Source of the DNA: Rhodobacter capsulatus
GTDB taxonomy: Bacteria; Pseudomonadota; Alphaproteobacteria; Rhodobacterales; Rhodobacteraceae
Length of the DNA: 64,000 nucleotides
NCBI RefSeq assembly: GCF_005144475.1
Contig: NZ_SWJZ01000030.1
Coordinates: 54,295 to 118,294 of the forward strand
Direction: 5' to 3'
A program made the translations under genes and the position numbers. A model generated the notes under the pieces. It was not told where the DNA came from. It saw only the letters and a list, made by a program, of their open reading frames with translations, and did no database searches. Shown piece by piece: positions 8,842 to 17,916 of the stretch; the first letter of the stretch is position 1, and every line of letters begins with the position of its first letter.

Positions 8842-9461
8842 TCTGCGGCCTTGCTCTTGATGCCGATCCAGCGTGGGACCGACGCAGCGTAACGATCATA
8901 GTCCGGCCCGATTGCCACGCGCAGGGCGGCCTCTTCGGACCGGACCTGCGTGCTGGCGGACCAGAGGAACAGGAGCGGGGCCATGATTGTAGGGATTGCC
9001 GGAACCGCCATGGCAACACCCGTCAGCAGCGCCGCTTGCCCCACAAAGGTTGGGTTGCGGCTGAAACGGTAGAGCCCGCCCGAGACCAGATCGCCCGTCT
9101 CGCCGCCCACCACGCCGACGCGCCAGGATGATCCCATCGACATCTGAGCGGCAAAGGCCACCATCGCGCCAAGCCCCGCGACAAAGACCCCGATCAGACC
9201 AAGGAGGACGGCGCGCCCCTCGGTCCAAAGCGGATCGATCTTGTGCAGGATAGGCACGGCGAGCCAGAGAAGCGGCCCGAAGAACGCCAGGGCAAAGGCA
9301 ACGCGGAACCCGATTGCCGCCAGCCGGTCGCGTCCGGTCGCACGGTCGAACAGCCAGACCGGACGCCCCGCCGCTTGTGCGGCCAGCGCGCTGCCCCAGA
9401 AGAACAGTGCCAGATAGCCGAAGAGAAGGGCCAGTGCGGCCCAGCCAAATCCGGAGATCAT
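8838..9461 (-). CDS. isoprenylcysteine carboxyl methyltransferase-like membrane protein
   Basis: Integral membrane methyltransferase of the ICMT/PEMT type (207 residues, about five hydrophobic helices). The C-terminal half holds the cofactor signature: [14 protein letters not shown], then [24 protein letters not shown] read as separate segments ending in the usual R-Y/W-I. Such proteins are often found beside metal resistance genes; the methyl acceptor in bacteria is generally unknown. It begins 4 bp after the ATPase stop and overlaps lspA by 4 bp. Confidence 0.85.
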   Translation of the reverse strand: MISGFGWAALALLFGYLALFFWGSALAAQAAGRPVWLFDRATGRDRLAAIGFRVAFALAFFGPLLWLAVPILHKIDPLWTEGRAVLLGLIGVFVAGLGAMVAFAAQMSMGSSWRVGVVGGETGDLVSGGLYRFSRNPTFVGQAALLTGVAMAVPAIPTIMAPLLFLWSASTQVRSEEAALRVAIGPDYDRYAASVPRWIGIKSKAAE

Positions 9462-9465
9462 CTGC

Positions 9466-11733
9466 TCAGCTCTCGCGTTCAGGGTTGAACCGCAGCAGGC
9501 GCAGGGCGTTCAGCGTCACAAGCACGGTTGCACCGGTGTCGGCGAGAATTGCGATCCAGAGGCCGGTCAGGCCGAAGACCGAAGTCACCAGGAACACCGC
9601 CTTCAGCCCCAAAGCGATGGTGACGTTCTGGCGGATGTTGGCCATTGCCGCGCGAGACAGCCGGATCGTTGCGGGAATGTCGGTCACCCGATCGCGCAGG
9701 ATCGCCGCATCGGCGGTTTCAAGCGCTACATCGGTGCCTGATCCCATGGCCACGCCGACCGATGCTTGCTTTAGCGCGGGCGCGTCGTTGATGCCGTCGC
9801 CGATCATCATGACGCCACCTTGGGTGCCGATCTCGCGGATATAGGCAAGCTTGTCCTCGGGCATCATGTCGGCTTCGAACTTCAGCCCAAGGCTTCCGGC
9901 GATAGCGGCAGCCGTTCGCGGGTTGTCCCCGGTCAGGATAACTGCGGTCACCCCCATGGCCGTCAACTGGCGCACGGCGTCCTTGGCATCCGCACGCGGC
10001 TCGTCCCGCATGGCGATCAACCCAAGTGGGGCTTTCTCGCGGAACACGGCAACGGCGGTCTTGCCGTCCTCCTCGAAAATCGTGGCCTGCCGCAGGCCAA
10101 GACCATCGAGCCCGCCGTTTTCCATCGCGTAACGGGGTGAGGACACATAGGCCGCAGCGCCGCCCACGGTTGCAACAACGCCCTTGCCCATCAGCGCCTT
10201 GGCGTCTTGCGAGGGCAGCGCGGAAACGCCCGCGTCCTTGGCCTTGTTCAGGATCGCAATCGCCAGCGGGTGGCTCGACCCTGTTTCGACGCCCGCAGCA
10301 ACGGCCAGAAGTTCAGCTTCGGTGGTAGCCCCGAACGGCACCAGATCCGTCACCTGCGGGCGGCCATGCGTCAGCGTCCCGGTCTTGTCGAAGGTCACGA
10401 CATCGACCTTCGCCGCCGCCTCGATCACAGCACCACCCTTCATCAACAGCCCGCGCCGCGCCCCGGTGGACATGGCCGAGGCGATGGAGGCAGGGACGGA
10501 AATGACCAGCGCGCAAGGGCACCCGATCAGGAGCAGGGCAAGGCCGCGGTAAACCCAGGTGTCCCAAGGCTGACCAAAGGCCAGCGGCGGCACCAGCACA
10601 ACCAGCGCCGCCACGGCAACGATGGCGGGCATGTACCAGCGGCTGAACCGATCGATGAAGCGTTCGGTCGGCGCGCGCGCCTCTTCGGCCTCTTCGACAA
10701 GGCGGATGATGCGGGCGATCGTGTTGTCTTCGGGGCCTTTGGTAACCTTGACCCGCAAGGCGGCCTCGGTGTTGATCGAGCCTGCAAACACGGATTCCCC
10801 CGGCCCGCGCGTCTTGGGCACGCTTTCGCCAGTGACAGGGCTTTCATCGACGCCTGAGGTGCCATCGGTGATCTCGCCATCGGCTGGAATGCGGTCGCCG
10901 GGGCGGACAAGCACGATCTGGCCCACGGACAGGCTTGCGGCAGGCACCTCGCGCGTGGTGTCGCCGGTGACCAGCTGCGCGGTCTTCGGCACCAGATTGG
11001 CCAGCGCCCGGATGCCGTCCCGCGCCTTGCCTGCGGCCACGCCTTCCAGCACTTCGCCCACGGCAAATAGGAAGACAACCAGCGCGGCCTCTTCTGCCGC
11101 ATTGATGAACAGCGCACCGATGGCGGCTATGGTCATCAGGCTCTCGATGGTAAATGGCTGGCCCATCCGGAGCGCCGCAAAGGCACGCTGCGCCACCGGG
11201 GCCACGCCGATCAGACAAGCCGCGATAAAGGCCCATTTGCCGATCTCGGGTGCAAGATACTCGATGATCCACGCGGCCCCCAGCAGAAGCGCGGTGAAGA
11301 TGACAAGCTTGCCCTTACCCGTCTGATACCAGCGCTTGCCGCGATCTGCGGGGTCGTCATGGACATGGCCGGGGCTGCCGTGCCCGCTGTCGTCGGTCTT
11401 TGCATTGGCCATCGCTGCCCGGCCGTGGTCGTGGCCCGCAGCGTCCTCAGGTTCGGCCACGGGGGCGGCGCCGGGCAGAACGAAGTCCTTCTTCGCGCCC
11501 GCCTTGCGGGGCTCGATCCCGTAGCCAAGGGCTCGCACGGTCTTCTCGACCGTGTCGCGCCCGGTCTGCGCCTCATCCAGCGTCAAACGCAGACGTTCCG
11601 ACATGATCGCAACCTCGACACCGCTGACGCCGGGAAGCCGCGCCACTGCATCCTTGATCTTGGTCGCACATGACCCGCAGTCCATGCCGGACACGGTCCA
11701 GTCGCAGGATGTTTCGCTTGTTGAACCTGTCAT
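9466..11733 (-). CDS. P1B-type heavy-metal ATPase (ZntA/CadA/PbrA-like)
   Basis: Exports divalent soft metals (Zn2+, Cd2+, Pb2+) across the inner membrane. Domains in order: N-terminal HMA domain with GMDCGSC (C19, C22), a His-rich linker (GHDHGRA, GHGSPGHVHDD), membrane helices, the CPC metal motif at C405-P-C407, phosphorylation site D449 in DKTGTLT, and GDGINDAP. CPC together with HMA suggests the Zn/Cd/Pb class rather than copper. The frame is open to 11772, but ATG 11731-11733 follows a strong GGGAGG site, so 755 residues are annotated. Probably induced through promoter C by the divergent MerR protein. Confidence 0.93.
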   Translation of the reverse strand: MTGSTSETSCDWTVSGMDCGSCATKIKDAVARLPGVSGVEVAIMSERLRLTLDEAQTGRDTVEKTVRALGYGIEPRKAGAKKDFVLPGAAPVAEPEDAAGHDHGRAAMANAKTDDSGHGSPGHVHDDPADRGKRWYQTGKGKLVIFTALLLGAAWIIEYLAPEIGKWAFIAACLIGVAPVAQRAFAALRMGQPFTIESLMTIAAIGALFINAAEEAALVVFLFAVGEVLEGVAAGKARDGIRALANLVPKTAQLVTGDTTREVPAASLSVGQIVLVRPGDRIPADGEITDGTSGVDESPVTGESVPKTRGPGESVFAGSINTEAALRVKVTKGPEDNTIARIIRLVEEAEEARAPTERFIDRFSRWYMPAIVAVAALVVLVPPLAFGQPWDTWVYRGLALLLIGCPCALVISVPASIASAMSTGARRGLLMKGGAVIEAAAKVDVVTFDKTGTLTHGRPQVTDLVPFGATTEAELLAVAAGVETGSSHPLAIAILNKAKDAGVSALPSQDAKALMGKGVVATVGGAAAYVSSPRYAMENGGLDGLGLRQATIFEEDGKTAVAVFREKAPLGLIAMRDEPRADAKDAVRQLTAMGVTAVILTGDNPRTAAAIAGSLGLKFEADMMPEDKLAYIREIGTQGGVMMIGDGINDAPALKQASVGVAMGSGTDVALETADAAILRDRVTDIPATIRLSRAAMANIRQNVTIALGLKAVFLVTSVFGLTGLWIAILADTGATVLVTLNALRLLRFNPERES

Positions 11734-11781
11734 CTTCTTTCCTCCCGCCCAGAAGCGGGCAGTTGCCTTCATCGAATCAGG

Positions 11782-11812
11782 AACCTAATGTCTCTAGCAA
11801 CTATAGATTCAA
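11782..11812 (-). promoter_or_regulatory. MerR-type promoter C, upstream of the P1B ATPase operon
   Basis: On the minus strand: TTGAAT (-35, 11807-11812), a 19-bp spacer with CTATAGTTGCTAGAG, then TAGGTT (-10, 11782-11787). It lies in the short gap between the divergent MerR gene and the ATPase, the standard place for a ZntR/CadR operator. It is the reference for the two similar sites at 2609-2639 and 4447-4477. Confidence 0.8.
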
Positions 11813-11822
11813 GGGGAATCTG

Positions 11823-12263
11823 ATGCTGACTATCGGAAAGTTGGGCGAGGCCGCCGGGGTAAAGGTACCGACGATCCGCTACTACGAGCAGATCGGCCTG
11901 CTTCCCGAGGCTGAACGCAGCGCGGGCAACCAGCGGCTCTACGGCCGCAAGGCGCAGGAGCGATTGGCCTTCATCCGGCACGCCCGCGATCTGGGCTTCA
12001 CGCTCGAAGCGATCCGCGACCTCCTGAGCCTGTCGGACCGACCGGATCAGTCGTGCGCTGCCGCCGACGCCATCGCAAGGTCGCAACTGATCGAAGTCGA
12101 AAGCCGCCTTGCGCGACTGACCGCGCTGAAGGCCGAACTCGAGCGCATGGTCGTTCAATGTGCGGGTGGCAAGATTGCCGATTGCCGTGTCATCGAAGTT
12201 CTGGGCGACCATTCGCTTTGCGCGACCGATCATCGGCATCCGGAGACAGAGGCGACGCAATAA
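11823..12263 (+). CDS. MerR-family heavy-metal regulator (ZntR/CadR/PbrR-like)
   Basis: Metal-sensing activator of 146 residues. An N-terminal MerR helix-turn-helix (LTIGKLGEAAGVKVPTIRYYE) leads to a dimer helix and a C-terminal metal loop. Cysteines sit at C78 (DQSCAA), C113 (VQCAGG), C121 (ADCRVI) and C133, with a DHRHP tail; C78, C113 and C121 match the metal ligand pattern of ZntR, CadR and PbrR. ATG 11823 is chosen because it gives the exact family N-terminus; the frame stays open upstream into the ATPase gene. Divergent from the ATPase operon, which it probably activates. Confidence 0.92.
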   Translation: MLTIGKLGEAAGVKVPTIRYYEQIGLLPEAERSAGNQRLYGRKAQERLAFIRHARDLGFTLEAIRDLLSLSDRPDQSCAAADAIARSQLIEVESRLARLTALKAELERMVVQCAGGKIADCRVIEVLGDHSLCATDHRHPETEATQ

Positions 12264-12400
12264 CGAACCCGCAACACTCGCCATTTAAGCCAGCACCGCC
12301 TTGTCCAGAAAACGCCGCCCCGGGCCGCTAAAGCATCAACGGCACTCCGTTCAACCGGATGTGCGTTGCCGAATTTTTCTTCTCATGTCATGCATTCTGA

Positions 12401-12724
12401 ATGTCGTGGATAGTCCGACCCTTTTTAGCAGTGCTGTTGGCTGTGTCCCTGTTCGGGGCCACAGTCAGTGAGGTATCGGCCGGACTTGCAGCGGAGATCG
12501 CAGCAGTAGCCGACCCGTGCTGCGAAGGCGATTGCCCAGATGTCCAGGCATGCGGCGTCGCCTGCGAAATGATGGCGCGTGGCGGAATGACAATGCTCGC
12601 TCTGGTACAAGTCTCAGGGCTTTCTGTTACCGAGGAGGCATCTGCTGCAGTCCTGATGCTTCCTGACCTGCATCCACCATCCGGGCTTCCGCCGGATGGC
12701 TTGAGGCGACCTCCCCGCATTTGA
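12401..12724 (+). CDS. small exported Cys-rich hypothetical protein
   Basis: A 107-residue protein with a signal peptide (about residues 1-27) and a cysteine cluster CCEGDCPDVQACGVAC at about residues 40-55, followed by a proline-rich tail. The cluster suggests metal binding or disulfides, but I do not recognise the family. Its stop overlaps the next open frame, and it leads the FixH-like/cusB/cusA group, so a role in copper or silver handling is plausible by context only. Confidence 0.6.
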   Translation: MSWIVRPFLAVLLAVSLFGATVSEVSAGLAAEIAAVADPCCEGDCPDVQACGVACEMMARGGMTMLALVQVSGLSVTEEASAAVLMLPDLHPPSGLPPDGLRRPPRI

Positions 12725-12819
12725 CCCTGCCGCGTGCGCAAGCACGCGGATGTTGCCGTTTGCACCTGCGCCAATTGGCTTCGCGGGTGCGCTCTCGCTG
12801 CAATCAAAGGGTCTTCCTC

Positions 12820-13215
12820 ATGACAAACATGTTCCGCCGCATTTGCGGCTCTGTTCTGGCACTTCTCATCGGCGCATCTGCCCTCTGGGCAGGTGCAGAC
12901 GACTACCGTTTCGAGATCGTCTCGACCGACCATCGTGTCGGTTCTGGGGTAACGATTGAACTTCGTCTGACCGATCTTCGCACCGGCCAGCCGGTCGAGG
13001 GCGCGGTCATCTATGCCACACGCATGGACATGGCCCCCGACGGAATGGAGACGATGACCTCCCCCGTCACCGCATTGCCGGCCGAAGGTCCGGGCACTTA
13101 CCTGTTCAGCACGGATCTCACCATGGCGGGGGGATGGCGGTTTTCAGTGGCGGCCAAGGTGCAGGGTGAACCGGAAACCGTGAAGGCAGAACTGGAATTG
13201 CGAGCCGAGCCATGA
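12820..13215 (+). CDS. exported FixH/YtkA-like protein of the cus operon
   Basis: A 131-residue exported protein: signal peptide to about residue 25, then a single beta-sandwich region (DYRFEIVSTDHRVGSG, GGWRFSVAAKVQGEPETVKAELEL) with the look of YtkA/FixH-type domains. Methionines in the middle (TRMDMAPDGMETM) could bind Cu(I). ATG 12820 was chosen because it starts the signal peptide; the open frame itself begins at 12721. Its stop overlaps the cusB start by 4 bp. Confidence 0.72.
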   Translation: MTNMFRRICGSVLALLIGASALWAGADDYRFEIVSTDHRVGSGVTIELRLTDLRTGQPVEGAVIYATRMDMAPDGMETMTSPVTALPAEGPGTYLFSTDLTMAGGWRFSVAAKVQGEPETVKAELELRAEP

Positions 13216-14675
13216 GCGCGGTTGGCAAGCTGACTGCCGCAGTCCTTGTTGCAGGCAGTGCCGGATGGATCGGGCTGACCGCAGGCGAAAAGGGAATCAC
13301 CGTGGCCAGCCTGATAGGCATGGCTGAGATGCAGCTTGCCGTCTTGATGGGCAATGACGCAGTCGCCATGCCGGGTGCTGACGCCCCTGAAGCAGAGCCG
13401 ACCGGCCCGGTGATCTACTGGAGGCACCCGGATGGGTTGCCCGAATGGTCGGTATCCGAGCGGCAAACGGCAGATGGGCGCGCCTTCCTGCCTGTTCTCG
13501 CCAGCGAGGATCTCTCGCTGGGCCCTGCGCCCGAGCCCAGTTCAGAAATGGCAATGGCTGAAACAGGTGAGCGGACCATCCTCTACTACCGCAACCCGAT
13601 GGGCCTGCCAGACACCTCGCCAGTACCGAAGCAGGACTCAATGGGGATGGATTACATCCCCGTCTATGACGGTGAAAACAGTGATGACGGCTCGGTCACT
13701 GTCAGCCCTGGCAAGTTGCAGCGCACCGGGGTGCGGACGGCCGAAGCAGTGTTGGCACCTCTGGCGGCCACATTACGGGCGCCGGGCATCGTGGAACTGG
13801 ACGAACGCCGGATCAGCGTGATCTCGTTGCGCGCCGACGCCTTCATAGAAACCGTTGCCGATGTGACCACGGGCAGCACGATCGCCGAAGGCGCACCGCT
13901 CGTGACGCTTTATTCACCCGAGATCGCTGCCGCTCTTGCACAGTTCCTGACCGACGTGCGGTCGGAAGGGCGGTTGAGGGACGGCGCACGGCAACGATTG
14001 GAAAACCTCGGCGTGCCGGGCGAGGTGATCGACCGCATCGCGACTGAAGGCCAGACGACGGTCAGTATTCCTATCATGGCCCCGCGCAGCGGCGTGGTGC
14101 TGGAGCGCATGGCAGTCGAGGGCATGATGTCGGAGGCGGGTGAGACGCTGTTTCGCATCGCTGACACCTCGACTGTCTGGGTCATCGCCGAAGTGCCTGA
14201 AGCGGCACTGATGGAGATTGCGGTAGGAGCAGTGGTTCGCGTGAGTTTTCGGGGCCTCACAGATGGCCCGATTTCGGGCCGTATCGACACCATTTACCCC
14301 GAAGTCGATATGATGACCCGCACGGGAAAGCTGCGGATTGAATTGCCGAACCCGGACGGGCGTCTGCGCGCCAACATGTTTGCCGAGGTCGAAATCATGC
14401 TCGGCGGCGCACCCGTGGTGCAGGTGCCCGAGGGTGCTGTGATCGACACCGGCGACCGGCAGGTGGTGATCCTTGATCTGGGCGAAGGGCGGTTCCGGCC
14501 CGAACCTGTGATCGTGGGGCGCAAAGGCGGCGGCATGATCGAGATCGTCAGCGGCATCGAGGCGGGTGACACGGTTGTCAGCGCCGCCACCTTTCTGATC
14601 GACGCCGAAAGCAACCTCAATGCGGCTTTGGCTGCCCTGGCAGCGCCTGAAGCCACCCCGAAGGCCAACCCATGA
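13212..14675 (+). CDS. cusB: CusB-type RND efflux periplasmic adaptor
   Basis: Membrane-fusion protein linking CusA to an outer-membrane channel for Cu(I)/Ag(I) export. After an N-terminal signal or anchor come two copies of a heavy-metal-binding segment: a degenerate one (YWRHPDGLPEWSVSE) and a canonical one (YYRNPMGLPDTSPV then DSMGMDYIPVY). The lipoyl/barrel-sandwich and beta-barrel domains follow (GRIDTIYPEVD, LRANMFAEVEI). It is coupled to cusA by a 4-bp overlap. No CusC outer-membrane gene is in the window, so the channel must come from elsewhere. Confidence 0.92.
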   Translation: MSAVGKLTAAVLVAGSAGWIGLTAGEKGITVASLIGMAEMQLAVLMGNDAVAMPGADAPEAEPTGPVIYWRHPDGLPEWSVSERQTADGRAFLPVLASEDLSLGPAPEPSSEMAMAETGERTILYYRNPMGLPDTSPVPKQDSMGMDYIPVYDGENSDDGSVTVSPGKLQRTGVRTAEAVLAPLAATLRAPGIVELDERRISVISLRADAFIETVADVTTGSTIAEGAPLVTLYSPEIAAALAQFLTDVRSEGRLRDGARQRLENLGVPGEVIDRIATEGQTTVSIPIMAPRSGVVLERMAVEGMMSEAGETLFRIADTSTVWVIAEVPEAALMEIAVGAVVRVSFRGLTDGPISGRIDTIYPEVDMMTRTGKLRIELPNPDGRLRANMFAEVEIMLGGAPVVQVPEGAVIDTGDRQVVILDLGEGRFRPEPVIVGRKGGGMIEIVSGIEAGDTVVSAATFLIDAESNLNAALAALAAPEATPKANP

Positions 14676-17600
14676 TCGCCCGTATTATCGAATGGTCGGC
14701 CCGCAATGTGCTGCTGGTTCTGTTTGCCACCGTCTTTACCGTCGCGGCAGGCCTGTGGTCGCTACGCACGCTGCCGATCGATGCCATTCCGGACCTTTCG
14801 GATGTGCAGGTGATCGTGCTGACCGAATACCCGGGGCAAGCGCCGCAGGTCGTCGAGGATCAGGTCACCTATCCCCTGACCTCGGCCATGCTGACTGTGC
14901 CGCAATCAAGGGTCGTGCGGGGGTTCTCGTTCTTCGGGATCTCCTTTGTCTACGTCATCTTCGAGGATGGCGTGGACCCCTATTGGGCGCGGTCCCGCGT
15001 GCTGGAATACCTCAACGCCGCCGCAGCACGTTTACCGGATGGAGTGACGCCCGCGCTTGGGCCGGATGCGACGGGCGTGGGCTGGGTCTACCAGTACGCG
15101 CTGAAGGGCGAGAACCTGAGCCTGGCCGAGCTACGGTCATTGCAAGATTGGGTGATGCGTTTTGCCATCAGCGGTGCCGATGGCGTGTCGGAAGTCGCCA
15201 GCGTCGGCGGGTTTGTGAAGCAATACTCGATCACCGTGGATCCGGTGCGGATGCGGGCGCTTGGCATCACCCTGTCCGAGATCGGAGAGGCAGTTGCGGC
15301 CAGCAATATGGACACCGGCGGGCGCACGGTCGAGCTGTCGGAATTCGAGTTCATGGTGCGGGGGCGCGGCTATCTGGACGGCATCGGTGATCTTGAGATG
15401 GTCCCGATCCGCGCCGAAGGCGGCGTCCCGGTCCTTTTGCGCGATGTTGCGCGGGTCGAGATAGTGCCCGACGAGCGCCGGGGCATTGCTGAGCTGGATG
15501 GAGAAGGCGAGGTCGCCAGCGGCATCGTGCTTCAGCGCGTGGGTGCCAATGCTCTCGACGTGATCAACAATGCCAAGGCCGAGATCGAGACCATCGCGCA
15601 AAGCCTGCCCGATGGGGTGGAGATCGTCACGGTCTATGACCGGTCCGACCTGATCCTGTCGGCCATCGAGACCCTGCGGACGACCCTGCTTGAAGAAAGT
15701 ATCGTCGTAGCCCTGGTCACCTTCGTGTTCCTGCTGCATGTCCGTTCGTCGCTGGTAGCCATCATCATGCTGCCCGTGGGTCTGCTGATGGCCTTCACCG
15801 CCATGCGCGCGCTCGGCATCGGCGCCAACATCATGAGCCTTGGCGGCATCGCCATTGCCATCGGCGCGATGATCGACGCCGCCATCGTGATGATCGAGAA
15901 CGCCCACAAGCATCTGGAGAGGGCGGAACCCGGCAAGCCACGGGTGGAAGTGCTGATCGAAGCCGCGTCCGAGGTTGGCCCGGCGCTGTTCTTCAGCCTG
16001 CTGATTATCACCGTCTCCTTCCTGCCGATCTTCGCGCTGGAAGGGCAAGAGGGCCGCCTATTCGGCCCCTTGGCTGCAACCAAAACTTTCGCCATGGCGG
16101 CCGCAGCGCTCTTGTCAGTGACGCTGGTGCCCGCGCTGATGGTGATCTTCGTGCGCGGGCGGATCGTGCCGGAACACCGCAACCCGGTGAACCGCGCCCT
16201 GATCGCGATCTACCGACCCGTCATCCAATGGGTGCTGCGGGCGCGGGTGTTCACAATCACGCTCGCGCTGGTGGCACTGGTCGCCACAATCTGGCCCGCG
16301 CGGCAGTTGGGGTCCGAATTCATGCCCGCTCTGGACGAGGGCACGATGATGTACATGCCCACCACCCTGCCGGGCTTGTCCGTCACCAAGGCAGCGGAAC
16401 TGATGCAGATGCAGGACCGCATCATCCGCAGCTTCCCGGAAGTCGAGACAGTCTTCGGCAAGGCGGGCCGTGCGCTGACGGCAACCGACCCGGCCCCGAC
16501 CGAGATGTTCGAGACGATCATTCAGTTGAAGCCGAAGGATGAGTGGCGCGATGGCGTCACGATGGAAAGTCTGCGGCTGGAAATGGACGCCGCCCTGCAA
16601 TTCCCCGGCGTCTCGAACGCCTGGACCCAGCCGATCCGCGCCCGCATCGATATGCTGGCCACCGGCATCCGCACGCCTGTGGGGGTGAAAGTCTTCGGCA
16701 CCGACCTTACAGAAATGGAGGCAGTCGCGCGGCAGGTCGAGGCGGTGCTGCGGAATGTTCCCGGTACCACCAGCGCCTATGCCGAACGGGTGATTGGCGG
16801 CTACTACCTCGATATCGTGCCGGACCGTGAACGGCTGGCGCGTTACGGCCTGTCGATCCAGGACGTGCAGGAGGTGATCGCCATGGCTCTTGGGGCCGAG
16901 GCGATCACCCAGACCGTCGAGGGACGCGAGCGCTACAACGTGGCACTGCGCTATCCCGCAGCGCTGCGACAGGATCCTGAGGCCATCGCGCAGGAGGTGC
17001 AGGTGGCACTTCCGGGTGGTGGCACTGTGCCCCTGGGCGCGGTCGCCGCTGTCGAGCGTACCCGGGGTGCGACGTCGATCCGCACTGAGAACGGTCAGCT
17101 CGCCGTCTACATCTTCGTGGACATTGCGGGCCGCGATCTGGGCGGCTATGTCGCCGAGGCACAAGCGGCAGTGGCTGGCGAAGTGATCCTGCCGCCCGGC
17201 TATTCGCTGGGTTGGAGCGGTCAGTTCGAATACCTCGAACGTGCCAAGGCGCGGTTGGCAATTGTGGTCCCGTTGACGTTGGCAGTGATCTTCCTGCTTC
17301 TCTTTCTGAACTTCCGCCGCTTGACCGAAACCCTGATCGTCATGCTGTCGCTGCCGTTCGCGCTCGTCGGCGGGGTCTGGCTGATGTGGTGGATGGGGTT
17401 CAACACCTCCGTGGCAGTCGCCGTCGGGTTCATCGCGCTGGCTGGCGTGGCGGCGGAAACCGGGGTGATCATGTTGATCTACCTCGACCATGCGCTGGCT
17501 GAACGCCGGGCCGAGGTCGCCCGCGCTGGCCGCACCTTCACCCGCGCCGATCTGGATGCCGCGATCATGGTCGGCGCGGTCGAACGGGTGCGGCCCAAGA

Positions 17601-17842
17601 TGATGACCGTGGTGGCCATCATGGCAGGCCTGATGCCAATCCTCTGGGCGCATGGCACAGGGTCCGAGGTCATGAGCCGTATCGCCGTGCCGATGATCGG
17701 CGGCATGGTGTCGTCCACCATCCTGACATTGGTCGTGATTCCGGCCGTCTATGCGCTCATCAAGGGACGCGGGCTGGCGAAGGCAAAAGACATTGCCAAC
17801 GGTGGTGCCGTCGTGAAGCCAATGGGTCAATCCCTGGCCTGA
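14672..17842 (+). CDS. cusA: CusA-type heavy-metal RND efflux pump
   Basis: Inner-membrane proton-driven transporter of 1056 residues, the usual HME-RND length. Signatures: N-terminal helix then PIDAIPDLSDVQV and YPGQAPQVVEDQVTYPL, and the helix-4 motif GAMIDAAIVMIENAHK, which is the Cu/Ag (CusA/SilA) form rather than the Zn/Co (CzcA) form. The second half repeats the fold (GVWLMWWMGFNTSVAVAVGF). With CusB it should expel periplasmic and cytosolic monovalent copper and silver. It is the last gene of the cargo block. Confidence 0.95.
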   Translation: MIARIIEWSARNVLLVLFATVFTVAAGLWSLRTLPIDAIPDLSDVQVIVLTEYPGQAPQVVEDQVTYPLTSAMLTVPQSRVVRGFSFFGISFVYVIFEDGVDPYWARSRVLEYLNAAAARLPDGVTPALGPDATGVGWVYQYALKGENLSLAELRSLQDWVMRFAISGADGVSEVASVGGFVKQYSITVDPVRMRALGITLSEIGEAVAASNMDTGGRTVELSEFEFMVRGRGYLDGIGDLEMVPIRAEGGVPVLLRDVARVEIVPDERRGIAELDGEGEVASGIVLQRVGANALDVINNAKAEIETIAQSLPDGVEIVTVYDRSDLILSAIETLRTTLLEESIVVALVTFVFLLHVRSSLVAIIMLPVGLLMAFTAMRALGIGANIMSLGGIAIAIGAMIDAAIVMIENAHKHLERAEPGKPRVEVLIEAASEVGPALFFSLLIITVSFLPIFALEGQEGRLFGPLAATKTFAMAAAALLSVTLVPALMVIFVRGRIVPEHRNPVNRALIAIYRPVIQWVLRARVFTITLALVALVATIWPARQLGSEFMPALDEGTMMYMPTTLPGLSVTKAAELMQMQDRIIRSFPEVETVFGKAGRALTATDPAPTEMFETIIQLKPKDEWRDGVTMESLRLEMDAALQFPGVSNAWTQPIRARIDMLATGIRTPVGVKVFGTDLTEMEAVARQVEAVLRNVPGTTSAYAERVIGGYYLDIVPDRERLARYGLSIQDVQEVIAMALGAEAITQTVEGRERYNVALRYPAALRQDPEAIAQEVQVALPGGGTVPLGAVAAVERTRGATSIRTENGQLAVYIFVDIAGRDLGGYVAEAQAAVAGEVILPPGYSLGWSGQFEYLERAKARLAIVVPLTLAVIFLLLFLNFRRLTETLIVMLSLPFALVGGVWLMWWMGFNTSVAVAVGFIALAGVAAETGVIMLIYLDHALAERRAEVARAGRTFTRADLDAAIMVGAVERVRPKMMTVVAIMAGLMPILWAHGTGSEVMSRIAVPMIGGMVSSTILTLVVIPAVYALIKGRGLAKAKDIANGGAVVKPMGQSLA

Positions 17843-17916
17843 AAGTAGTCGGAGAAACCCCAGCAAAAATGATTTGAGCAAGCAAGTCCGAGGTCTCTCT
17901 TCCGCGTCAAGCCATC

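Noticed and set aside
9466..11733. Copper-type (CopA) assignment for the P1B ATPase
   Set aside because: CPC alone is shared, but the His-rich linker, single HMA domain, ZntR-like regulator and LspA neighbour fit the Zn/Cd/Pb class better.
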